Source: 66-474 sp036278635
GTDB lineage: Bacteria; Pseudomonadota; Gammaproteobacteria; Xanthomonadales; Rhodanobacteraceae
Reading direction: 5' to 3'
NCBI GenBank assembly: GCA_036278635.1
Contig: DASUKQ010000009.1
Location: forward strand, 1 to 49,008
Length of the DNA: 49,008 nucleotides
In this document: piece by piece, positions 33,064-40,316 of the stretch
How positions within the stretch are numbered: the first letter of the stretch is position 1
Layout of the letters: each line of letters opens with the position of its first letter
Notes under the pieces: generated by a model
Told to the model about the DNA's origin: nothing
Seen by the model: only the letters and a program-made list of their open reading frames with translations
Database searches by the model: none
Position numbers and translations under genes: made by a program

Positions 33064-33546
33064 TCAAATTGTCCCCACCCGGCCCAACGCCAACAACTGC
33101 TCCCACAGCAGGCGCTTGCGTTCGCGATCGGCGTGCAGCACCGCGAGTGGGTCCGCCCGCAGGATGCGCGCCGCGGGCAAGCCTCCGGGCAGAGTCGCCT
33201 TGCCAAACACCATCACCGCGGCGGTCGGATCGTCGGCCACGTCGCAAACCCGCACCGGCTGCAGGCCGGCCTTGGAGACGGCCTCCGTGAGTGCGGTGTA
33301 CATCCTGTCGATCGCGGGATCGCGCCGTTCGGCGGGATCGGCCAGCAACGCCAGCCGGCGAATTCCGGCTGACGGCACTTCGGTCACCGGGTCCCCCGCA
33401 GGGGTCGCGGCACGCGGCGCTGCAACCGGTACGGCGTCGGGATCCGCAACCGTTTCGTCGCGCGCGACGCGCAACCGCAACGCCTCGACGCCCAGTGCGC
33501 GCAATCGGCGCACGCGCAACGCACCGGTGTCCGTCAACGCGCTCAT
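33064..33546 (-). CDS. Possible DNA polymerase III psi subunit (HolD-like)
   Basis: This 160-residue protein is not strongly recognisable. Like HolD it begins with a short helical segment (LRRLRALGVEALRLR, compare the LQQLGI...LRR start of E. coli HolD), then a variable linker. An alpha/beta core follows with RRLALLADP and VMVFGKATLPGG. It ends with a helix (LAVLHADRERKRLLWEQLLAL) reminiscent of HolD's closing A-R..LW..I. Its place directly before rimI is that of holD in E. coli. Residues about 36-58 form a Pro/Ala-rich linker. The ATG at 33546 overlaps the pssA stop. The assignment rests mostly on synteny. Confidence 0.5.
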   Translation of the reverse strand: MSALTDTGALRVRRLRALGVEALRLRVARDETVADPDAVPVAAPRAATPAGDPVTEVPSAGIRRLALLADPAERRDPAIDRMYTALTEAVSKAGLQPVRVCDVADDPTAAVMVFGKATLPGGLPAARILRADPLAVLHADRERKRLLWEQLLALGRVGTI

Positions 33547-34349
33547 TGATGCGGTTCCGACGGCGGCGCATGCCGGCGGGCCGCCCGCAGGCGCCGCCGC
33601 GAGGCACGGCTGCGCAGCCCCCACAGGGTGATCACCACGCCCGACAATGCGTAGGCCAGTGTCAACGCCAACAGCACCAGTGCAGTATTGAGGGTCAGCG
33701 CAATGATGATGACCACCGCCACGATGATCCACACGAAAGGCACGCGGTCGCCAGCCGGCCACGTCTTGAAACTGAAATAGCGCACCCGGCTGACCATCAG
33801 CAGACCCGCGATCACGATCAGGATCGGCGTGAAAAAGCACAGCCATTGCCCCTCGATACCGAGGTTTTCCATCGACCACACGAAGGACATGCACAACCCG
33901 GCGGCGGCCGGACTGGCCAGGCCCTGGAAATAGCGCTTGTCGGCAATGCCGACCTGGGTGTTGAACCGGGCCAGCCGGAGCGCGGCGCAGGCCGCATAGA
34001 GGAACGCCGCGGTCCAACCCACCTTGCTCCATACCGGACCGAAGTCGCGCAGGTATTGCAGCGACCACGTGTACATCACCAGCGAGGGCGCGAGCCCGAA
34101 GCTGACCAGGTCCGACAGCGAGTCGTACTGGACCCCGAATTCGCTCTGGGTGCCGGTCAGCCGCGCCACGCGACCGTCCATGCCATCCAGCAGCGCGGCC
34201 ACGAAAACCGCGATCGCCGCGTGCGTGAAAAAGCCCAGGAACCCGGCCACGATCGCGTAGAAACCGGCGAACATCGCGCCGGTCGTGAACAGGTTCGGCA
34301 GCAGGTAAATGCCGCGCCGTACAGGCTTTCGAAAAAGCGGTTCGGTCAT
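33543..34349 (-). CDS. pssA: CDP-diacylglycerol-serine O-phosphatidyltransferase
   Basis: This integral membrane enzyme makes phosphatidylserine, the precursor of phosphatidylethanolamine. The protein has 268 residues. The N-terminus is YLLPNLFTTGAMFAGFYAI. The CDP-alcohol phosphotransferase motif is DGMDGRVARLTGTQSEFGVQ followed by YDSLSD, with all catalytic aspartates in D-G-x2-A-R-x8-G-x3-D-x3-D spacing. About eight hydrophobic segments follow. The C-terminal tail is very basic. It is the subclass II (Bacillus-like) membrane PssA, not the E. coli peripheral enzyme. Confidence 0.93.
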   Translation of the reverse strand: MTEPLFRKPVRRGIYLLPNLFTTGAMFAGFYAIVAGFLGFFTHAAIAVFVAALLDGMDGRVARLTGTQSEFGVQYDSLSDLVSFGLAPSLVMYTWSLQYLRDFGPVWSKVGWTAAFLYAACAALRLARFNTQVGIADKRYFQGLASPAAAGLCMSFVWSMENLGIEGQWLCFFTPILIVIAGLLMVSRVRYFSFKTWPAGDRVPFVWIIVAVVIIIALTLNTALVLLALTLAYALSGVVITLWGLRSRASRRRLRAARRHAPPSEPHQ

Positions 34350-34640
34350 GCTGCAACGACTCCAGGCCTTGAATCCCGTTCCCCGTTGGCCAAACCTCGG
34401 CCGACACCGTTGCTTTCGCCCGTCATTCCCGCTGGCGCGCTGTTTTGCGGGCGGAACCCGCAATGACGAAAAATCCGGGTGGCTGGGTATGTGGCAAGCG
34501 GGGATTGGGCCAATCGTGATCCAGTTTAACCCATGCCCCCACGCCCCGTCCGCGTGGCGCAAACGTGATGCACTCACGGATGCATGCGGGCGGCTATGGC
34601 ATACTCCACGCCACCTTCCAACGCGCTTCGGGGGTACCCC
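34350..34640. other. Divergent spacer with a palindromic repeat
   Basis: No gene is seen in the 291 bases between the divergent pssA and DUF4124 genes. A CGTCATTCCCGC...GCGGGCGGAACCCGCAATGACG module occupies about 34419-34466 and belongs to the same loose family as the hairpin at 4489. Promoters for both genes are expected here; GGCATACTCC near 34598 is a weak -10 candidate for the rightward gene. Confidence 0.5.
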
Positions 34641-35114
34641 ATGCAACTGCGCACCTTTTTCGCCGCGTCGGCCGTTGCCCTTTCGATCGCCTGCATCGCG
34701 GGATTCGCCAGCGCCCAACAGATCTACAAATGGAAGGATTCGAGCGGGGTCACCCATTTTTCCCAGACGCCGCCGACCAATGGTGCGCATTACACGAAAA
34801 TGCACCTGACCAGCGAGCCGGAAGTGTCCTCCCCGGCCTCCGCACCCGCCGACAACGAGTCCGGCGCCAATACCGAAGACAAAAGCGCCGCGGCCCGAAG
34901 CGACGACAGCAAAACCACCCAGCCCGACACGCCGTCCAACCGCGCCGAACTTTGCAAGCAATTGAGTTCGAATATCGCGCTGCTACAAAGCAAGAAGCCG
35001 GTGGTCACCGACGGCGACAACGGTGAGCAACAGGTCATGGGCGACGACGCGCGCGAACAGCAACTGGCCACTGCGCGTGCGCAGCAGGTGCAATACTGCG
35101 GGGGCGGGGGCTGA
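34641..35114 (+). CDS. DUF4124-domain exported protein
   Basis: This 157-residue periplasmic protein has a signal peptide at about 1-25 (ending ASAQQ). The DUF4124 core comes next: QIYKWKDSSGVTHFSQTPP, a short beta-hairpin unit of unknown function found singly at the N-terminus of many exported proteobacterial proteins. The middle is acidic and low complexity (Ser/Ala/Asp-rich, about 60-100). The C-terminus has a helical CKQLSSNIALL segment and a final cysteine followed by glycines. The ATG at 34641 is preferred because it gives a normal signal peptide. Confidence 0.82.
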   Translation: MQLRTFFAASAVALSIACIAGFASAQQIYKWKDSSGVTHFSQTPPTNGAHYTKMHLTSEPEVSSPASAPADNESGANTEDKSAAARSDDSKTTQPDTPSNRAELCKQLSSNIALLQSKKPVVTDGDNGEQQVMGDDAREQQLATARAQQVQYCGGGG

Positions 35115-35217
35115 AGGCCCGACCGCGACCCCGCTCCTGAAAAACGGCGCGAATCGGACCGCGCGGCCCCCTCCACGCCGCTACAATCCGCCGTTTCCGT
35201 TGCGTAACGGTGCACCG

Positions 35218-36924
35218 ATGCGCCTGTCGAAATTCCACCTCTCGACCACCCGCGAGGATCCCGCCGACGCCGAAGTCGCCAGCCATCGCCTGATGCTGCG
35301 GGCGGGCATGATCCGCAAACTGGCATCCGGCATCTACACGTGGTCGCCGCTGGGCCTGCGCGTACTGCGCAAGGTCGAGGCCGTGGTGCGCGAGGAAATG
35401 CAGAATGCCGGCGCGATCGAATTGCTGATGCCGTCGGTGCAGCCGCGCGAGCTGTGGGACGAGTCCGGGCGCTGGAACAAGTACGGCCCCGCGCTGTTGA
35501 AATTCCACGACCGCCGCGAACAGGAGTTCTGCTACGGCCCGACCCACGAGGAAGTGATCTGCGAATTCGCACGCAACGAGTTGCGCAGCTACAAGCAATT
35601 GCCGGTCACCTTCTTCCAGGTCCAGACCAAGTTCCGCGACGAGATCCGCCCGCGTTTCGGCGTGATGCGTTCGCGCGAGTTCATCATGAAGGACGCCTAT
35701 TCCTTCCACCTCGACCAGGCATCGATGGATGCGACCTATCGCACGATGTACGAGGCCTACGGCCGCATCTTCACCCGTCTCGGGTTGAAGTTCCGCGCGG
35801 TCGTTGCCGATTCCGGCTCGATCGGCGGCGATGTCAGCCACGAATTCCAGGTGCTGGCCGATTCGGGCGAGGACGCGATCGCATTTTCCGATCAATCGGA
35901 CTACGCCGCCAACGTCGAACTGGCCGAAGCCGTGGCGCCGGGAGGGGCTCGCCCCGCGCCCGCGCAGCCGCTCGCGCGCGTCGATACGCCGCACCAGAAA
36001 ACCATCGAAGAGGTCAGCGCGTTCCTTAAGGTGTCGCCCGCGCGGTGCGTCAAGACGCTGCTGGTGCGCGGCACCGAGGGCGTGGTGGCATTATGCGTGC
36101 GTGGCGATCACGAGCTGAATGAGGTCAAGGCCGGCAAGTTGCCGGAACTTCCCGGCGAATCGGTGCTCGCGGGCGAAGCCGAGATCAAGGCCGCGACCGG
36201 CGCATCGGCCGGCTTCATCGGCCCGGTCGGCCTGCCGGACCGCGTGCCGGTTATCGTGGATCGCGCCGCCGCCGCGCTCGCGGATTTCGTGTGCGGCGGC
36301 AACGCCGATGGCACCCACTACACCGGCGCAAACTGGGAACGCGACGCGCGCATCACCCGGATCGCCGATCTGCGCAAGGTCGTGGCCGGCGATCCGTCGC
36401 CCGATGGTCACGGCACGCTTTCCATCGCGCGCGGCATCGAAGTCGGCCATATTTTCCAGAACGGCGACAAATATACCCGCACGATGCGCGTCACCGTGCT
36501 GGGCGAAGATGGCAAGGACCAGACGCCGATCACGGGCTGCTACGGCATCGGGGTCACGCGCATCGTCGCCGCGGCGATCGAACAGAACCACGACGATGCG
36601 GGCATCATCTGGCCGGACGCGATGGCGCCCTGGCGCGTCGTGATCTGCGTGATCAACCCGAAAAACAATCCGGCAGTCAACGAAGTCGCCGAATCGTTGT
36701 ACGCGGAATTGAAGGCGCGCGGCATTGGAGCAGCGCTGGACGACCGTGGCCTTCGGCCCGGTGCGATGTTCTCCGACCTCGAATTGATCGGCATTCCGCA
36801 CCGCATCGTGGTCAGTGAACGTGGAATTGCCGCCGGAACTTTCGAATATCGCGGACGTCGCGACAGTGAAAGCCGCAACTTGGACCGTGGCGCGTTATTG
36901 GCATTGTTTGCGGCTGAAAATTGA
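35218..36924 (+). CDS. proS: Prolyl-tRNA synthetase
   Basis: Charges tRNA-Pro. The protein has 568 residues and is a bacterial-type class II enzyme. The N-terminus is MRLSKFHLSTTREDPADAEV. Class II motifs are visible at MLRAGMIRKLASGIY (motif 1 area), RDEIRPRFGVMRSREFIMKD (motif 2) and the late GCYGIGVTRIVAAAIEQ (motif 3). The YbaK-like INS editing domain (about 250-400) contains CVKTLLVRGTEG and HYTGANWERD and should remove mischarged alanine. The anticodon-binding domain closes the protein. A TACAAT box sits about 30 bases before the ATG at 35218. Confidence 0.96.
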   Translation: MRLSKFHLSTTREDPADAEVASHRLMLRAGMIRKLASGIYTWSPLGLRVLRKVEAVVREEMQNAGAIELLMPSVQPRELWDESGRWNKYGPALLKFHDRREQEFCYGPTHEEVICEFARNELRSYKQLPVTFFQVQTKFRDEIRPRFGVMRSREFIMKDAYSFHLDQASMDATYRTMYEAYGRIFTRLGLKFRAVVADSGSIGGDVSHEFQVLADSGEDAIAFSDQSDYAANVELAEAVAPGGARPAPAQPLARVDTPHQKTIEEVSAFLKVSPARCVKTLLVRGTEGVVALCVRGDHELNEVKAGKLPELPGESVLAGEAEIKAATGASAGFIGPVGLPDRVPVIVDRAAAALADFVCGGNADGTHYTGANWERDARITRIADLRKVVAGDPSPDGHGTLSIARGIEVGHIFQNGDKYTRTMRVTVLGEDGKDQTPITGCYGIGVTRIVAAAIEQNHDDAGIIWPDAMAPWRVVICVINPKNNPAVNEVAESLYAELKARGIGAALDDRGLRPGAMFSDLELIGIPHRIVVSERGIAAGTFEYRGRRDSESRNLDRGALLALFAAEN

Positions 36925-36940
36925 CGGCAATAGACACGTT

Positions 36941-36970
36941 TTGCAACGGCTGGTATTCTCCACCAGAATA
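36941..36970 (+). promoter_or_regulatory. Probable hns promoter with overlapping palindrome
   Basis: TTGCAA (36941-36946) and AGAATA (36965-36970) are 18 bases apart and could be the -35 and -10. The -10 is one arm of a perfect inverted repeat, TATTCT-CCACC-AGAATA (36954-36970), which would suit an operator. This is one of the AT-richest stretches in the window. Confidence 0.4.
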
Positions 36971-37038
36971 TGCGTCGTTGATTGAGTGCAATCATGCAGT
37001 CGTCAATCGACATCTCATTCCATGCCACCGGAGTCAAT

Positions 37039-37353
37039 ATGGCCATCGATGTCAGCAAGCTCAGCGAAAAGCAGCTCAAGGATCTCATTCGGAAAGCGCG
37101 GGGGCGCATGCAAAACATCGACAAGGAGAAAATCGCCAAGGTCAAGACCAAGGTCAATGCGCTGCTCAAGGCCGAAGGCGTGACCTTCGCGCAGGTTTAC
37201 GGTCGCAAGCGCAGCAGCAAGACCGGCAAGGTCCCGCCGAAATACCGCAATCCGAATGGCATCGAAACCTGGTCCGGCCGCGGCAAGCGCCCGCGCTGGT
37301 ACCTCGCGGCGCTTAAATCCGGCAAGAAGGAAAAGGACCTTTTGATCAAGTAA
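37039..37353 (+). CDS. H-NS-family nucleoid protein
   Basis: This 104-residue protein has the H-NS plan. A charged N-terminal coiled-coil oligomerisation helix (about 5-50, with SEKQLKDLIRKARGRM) is followed by a linker. The C-terminal DNA-binding domain contains KYRNPNGIETWSGRGKRPRW, the typical G-x-TW-x-GRG-K-P-W motif that inserts in AT-rich minor grooves. I chose ATG 37039 because GGAG precedes it at the right distance; ATGs at 36982 and 36994 would add an unrelated N-terminus. Xanthomonads carry several such small H-NS-like regulators. It is convergent with the ThrE-type exporter. Confidence 0.88.
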   Translation: MAIDVSKLSEKQLKDLIRKARGRMQNIDKEKIAKVKTKVNALLKAEGVTFAQVYGRKRSSKTGKVPPKYRNPNGIETWSGRGKRPRWYLAALKSGKKEKDLLIK

Positions 37354-37355
37354 AG

Positions 37356-37448
37356 CCTAAAAAAGGGGACGGAGGTAATTAAGCCGCAGCCTAAAAAAGG
37401 GGACGGAGGTAATTAAGCCGCGGCTTAATTACCTCCGTCCCCTTTTTT
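37356..37448. repeat. Direct repeat plus perfect 56-bp palindrome (bidirectional terminator-like)
   Basis: The unit CCTAAAAAAGGGGACGGAGG followed by TAATTAAGCCGCAG occurs at 37356-37389 and again from 37390. The second copy is joined to its own exact reverse complement, so 37393-37448 is a perfect palindrome with 28-base arms and the AATTAAGCCG|CGGCTTAATT centre. Both strands end in a T-run, so it can serve as a terminator for the convergent hns and thrE-like genes. GGGGACGGAGGTAATTAA motifs are, to my knowledge, common near REP-associated transposase genes. Confidence 0.9.
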
Positions 37449-37454
37449 TGTGCG

Positions 37455-38696
37455 TCACAGGCTCCGGCGCGGGGCGACCAGCAGGTCGCCGAACAGCAAT
37501 CCCGCGACCAGCGAAATCAACATCGTCACCAGCAGCACCGTGATGTGGGTGCCGCTCGCAATCTGGTTGTTGAGCAGGTCCGAAACGCCGCGGAAACCCA
37601 CGCTGCCCGGCACCAGCAACAAGATGCCCGGTTCGCGGATCAATGCGCCCGGGCGATGCAGCATGCGCGCATACAGATTGCTGCCTGCACTCAGCACCAG
37701 CCCGCCCACGAATACGCCGAAGGGCGCACCCAGTGCATTGCCGCTCCAGTATGTCACCAGGTACGCGACGACCACCGCCGAAAGGACCAGCGGATAATCC
37801 CGGCGCGCGGCCTGGAACAACATCGCAAACGCGATCGCCGCGACCACCAGCGCCGGCCATTGCGTCCATGGCGGCAGGGAAGGCAACGAATGGGCGGCCG
37901 GGACCATGCCGAGAACCGCGCAAATCTGCGCCGCCGCGATCGTGCCGAAGGTCAATTTCAGGATGGTCGCCGCCGCGCCCGCGAAACGCGCGACCCCCGA
38001 TGCCAGGTGCTGGCTGGTCAGCTCGCGCACCGCGGTGGTCAGCGACATGCCCGGCACCAGCACGATCAGCGCCGACAGCACCACCAGTTTCAGGGCCAGC
38101 GGGACCAGCCATGCACTGACCATCGTGGCGATGAACGTCGCCACCAGCGCGGCGATCGCGTCGCCGGCGACCGACAGCCGCGGCCGCCCGTAACCCGCCA
38201 CCACGATGCCGCCGATCAACACGCCGATCACGCCGGCGACCACTGCGTCCTGCCACGAGGTATGGAACAGCACCGCGATGCTGCCCGCGGCAAGCCCGTA
38301 GCCCACCACCGTCGCCCCCAAAGCCGGTCGCGACAGCGGGCGACCCAGTGCTTGCAACTGCGCCATGCCGCGACGCGGCTCGAGGCTTCCATCGGCTACC
38401 TGGTCTGCGATTTCGTCGGCGCTGCACAGCCGCGCGAGGTTCACGTCGCCCGGCGCGATCCTGACCACCTGGGTGATGTCCGCGATGCCGTCGCCGCCGG
38501 GCGCGCTGAACGAGAGCACGATCGAGGTCGGCGTCGACAGCACATCGCAAGCCAACCCCAATTGCTGGGTCACGTTGCCGATGGCTTGCTCCAGGCGCGG
38601 TGCCGCGGTGCCGTATTGGTGCAGGCGGCGCGCCAGCTCGATCACGAAACCGATGCGCGCGCGCTGCCGGTCATCGAGCGCTACCGCGTCGCCCAT
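37455..38696 (-). CDS. Threonine/serine exporter family (ThrE-like) membrane protein
   Basis: This 413-residue protein belongs to the ThrE family, which exports threonine and serine; it corresponds to a fusion of E. coli YjjP and YjjB. The N-terminal cytoplasmic part has ELARRLHQYGTAAPRLE and VVRIAPGDVNLARL, as in YjjP. About ten membrane segments follow, with VLVPGMSLTTAVRELTSQH (the P-G-x-x-x-x-x-A-R/I-D-like motif) in the middle. LLLVPGSVGFRGVS near the C-terminus belongs to the YjjB half. It lies 69 bases after the histidine kinase gene on the same strand and might be co-transcribed. Confidence 0.88.
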   Translation of the reverse strand: MGDAVALDDRQRARIGFVIELARRLHQYGTAAPRLEQAIGNVTQQLGLACDVLSTPTSIVLSFSAPGGDGIADITQVVRIAPGDVNLARLCSADEIADQVADGSLEPRRGMAQLQALGRPLSRPALGATVVGYGLAAGSIAVLFHTSWQDAVVAGVIGVLIGGIVVAGYGRPRLSVAGDAIAALVATFIATMVSAWLVPLALKLVVLSALIVLVPGMSLTTAVRELTSQHLASGVARFAGAAATILKLTFGTIAAAQICAVLGMVPAAHSLPSLPPWTQWPALVVAAIAFAMLFQAARRDYPLVLSAVVVAYLVTYWSGNALGAPFGVFVGGLVLSAGSNLYARMLHRPGALIREPGILLLVPGSVGFRGVSDLLNNQIASGTHITVLLVTMLISLVAGLLFGDLLVAPRRSL

Positions 38697-38765
38697 GTAT
38701 CCTTCCTCGCGTGGATTCGGCGCAGTATAGCCAGCCGCCGCGCGCCAAAACGCATGCCGCTCGCG

Positions 38766-40079
38766 TCAGATGCGGGACGCGGGCAGCGACACGCTGACAC
38801 GCAGGCCGCCGTTCTCGCGGTTGGCCAGGACGATCCGGCCGCCGTGGGCCTCGATGATTTCGCGTGCCAATGCCAACCCGAGGCCGGTGCCCGAACGCTT
38901 GGTGGAATAGAAGGGCAGCAACGCCTGGGCCAGCACCGTGCCACTCATCCCGGGCCCGCGGTCGGCGACTTCGATGCGCCAGCTTTGCAGCACATGGCTG
39001 ATCGCCAGGGTCACCTCGTCCCCGCTGCTCCCGGATTCGTGCGCGTTCTTGATCAGGTTGATCAGCACCTGTTCGACCTGCGTGGCATCGAACCGGCCCG
39101 GCTCGGCCGGTACATCGCCGACCAGGCGGAACTCGCAATGCATCCGCAGCGCATCCAGGAAGGCCGCCCAGTCGACCGGCGCCGGATTCGGTTGCGGCAG
39201 TTTCGCGAAACTCGCGTAGCCCGCGGTGAACGAGTGCAGGTGCCGGACGCGCTCGCCGATACCCTCGAACACCTTCGGCAGTCGTTCCATGTCACCGCGA
39301 CGCGCCAGCTCCGCGCCGGAATGCGCCAGCGAGGAAATCGGCGCCAGCGAGTTGTTGAGCTCGTGGCTGATCACGCGGATCACGCGTTTCCACACCGCGA
39401 CTTCCTGGCGCGACAGCTCGCGGGTCATTCGTTGCACCAGGTACAGTCGATGCGGGCTTCCCTGCAGGCGAAAATCGCGTCGCGACAGATGGAAGTATTC
39501 TTCGTCGTTGCCCATCTCGACGCCGAACAGGCTGTCCTCGCTGGCGGTCAACGCCTGCCGCATCGGCTCCGGGCAGGCGTCGAGCAGTTCCTCGAAGCTC
39601 GCGCCCACGGGGCTCTTGCCCTCGTTGAACAGGTGGCGCGCGGCAAGATTCGCATACACGATATGGTCACCGGCGTCGGTCAGCACCAGCGCCGTCGGTG
39701 AATGCTGCACCACGGTGTCCAGCAGCAGCTCGCGCTGGACCAGGTTCTGGCGCTGTTCGCGCAATGCATGGCCGAGCTCGTTGTGGGCCTCGATGAGCTG
39801 GCCCAGTTCGTCGCGACGGCGGGTACGCAACGAAATGCTGAAGTCGCCATCGCGATAACTGGCGACGCTGCCCGACAACGCGCGCAGGAGGCGGCGCACC
39901 GGCTGCATCGATGCATGCGCCGCCCACGCGAGCGGCAGCAGGCACACCGCGATCGCGGCCACGCCCCCCAGCCACGCGCTGTCCGTCCACGCGCCCAGCG
40001 CCGCCGCCAACGCCGCCGCGACGATGGCGGCGGCGATCAGCAACAGCGCGAGTTTGCCTTCGAGGGAGGAGATGCGCAT
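38766..40079 (-). CDS. NtrY-like sensor histidine kinase
   Basis: This 437-residue membrane kinase should phosphorylate the upstream NtrC-type regulator. Two membrane helices (about 9-30 and 36-55) have almost no periplasmic loop, so the signal is sensed in the membrane or cytosol. A HAMP-like segment and a PAS domain (about 115-200, TALVLTDAGDHIVYAN) follow. The H-box is VISHELNNSLAPI with His239. The ATPase core has NLIKNAHES, DRGPGMS and GTGLGLALAREI. The ATG at 40079 (MRISSLEGKL) is preferred. The same frame stays open upstream through two microsatellites that would encode SR and ESRVPSP repeats. Confidence 0.9.
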   Translation of the reverse strand: MRISSLEGKLALLLIAAAIVAAALAAALGAWTDSAWLGGVAAIAVCLLPLAWAAHASMQPVRRLLRALSGSVASYRDGDFSISLRTRRRDELGQLIEAHNELGHALREQRQNLVQRELLLDTVVQHSPTALVLTDAGDHIVYANLAARHLFNEGKSPVGASFEELLDACPEPMRQALTASEDSLFGVEMGNDEEYFHLSRRDFRLQGSPHRLYLVQRMTRELSRQEVAVWKRVIRVISHELNNSLAPISSLAHSGAELARRGDMERLPKVFEGIGERVRHLHSFTAGYASFAKLPQPNPAPVDWAAFLDALRMHCEFRLVGDVPAEPGRFDATQVEQVLINLIKNAHESGSSGDEVTLAISHVLQSWRIEVADRGPGMSGTVLAQALLPFYSTKRSGTGLGLALAREIIEAHGGRIVLANRENGGLRVSVSLPASRI

Positions 40080-40093
40080 GGACCGTTTCTTTC

Positions 40094-40180
40094 GGGACTC
40101 GGGACTCGGGACTCGGGACTCGGGACTCGGGACTCGGGAGCGGGAGCGGGAGCGGGAGCGGGAGCGGGAGCGGGAGCGGG
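40094..40180. repeat. Microsatellite pair (GGGACTC)6 and (GGGAGC)7
   Basis: Six perfect GGGACTC heptamers (40094-40135) are joined directly to seven perfect GGGAGC hexamers (40136-40177) plus GGG. The array ends 14 bases upstream of the kinase ATG on the transcribed side. Perfect tandem copies imply recent slippage, so length variation between strains is likely. Confidence 0.95.
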
Positions 40181-40221
40181 AAAGCGTAACAATATCGCCG
40201 CCATGGAGGCACGGCATATAT

Positions 40222-40316
40222 TCCCCTCTCCCCTCGGGAGAGGGTGGCGCGCAGCGCCGGGTGAGGGTCCGCAACCCGCGAAACGTTGCGCAAGAACCGT
40301 ACCCTCACCCCTCGGT
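40222..40316. repeat. CCCTCTCCC palindromic repeat overlapping the end of the regulator gene
   Basis: CCCTCTCCCCTCGGGAGAGG with GGTGAGGGT, then the inverse ACCCTCACCCC, forms the same two-hairpin layout as the spacers at 44947 and 47803. The regulator's last codons (TEG-stop) lie in its right arm. Confidence 0.7.

Noticed and set aside
37356..37448. Insertion sequence or integron attachment site
   Set aside because: No transposase or integrase gene and no target duplication can be seen. The perfect palindrome fits a REP/terminator element better.
40094..40180. CRISPR array
   Set aside because: The units are 6-7 bases with no spacers, and no cas genes are nearby. It is a microsatellite.
40080..40274. 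N-terminal extension of the kinase with SR and ESRVPSP repeats
   Set aside because: The frame is open, but these residues come from microsatellite and palindromic repeat DNA. The ATG at 40079 gives a normal kinase N-terminus. Still, the open frame is noted in the findings.
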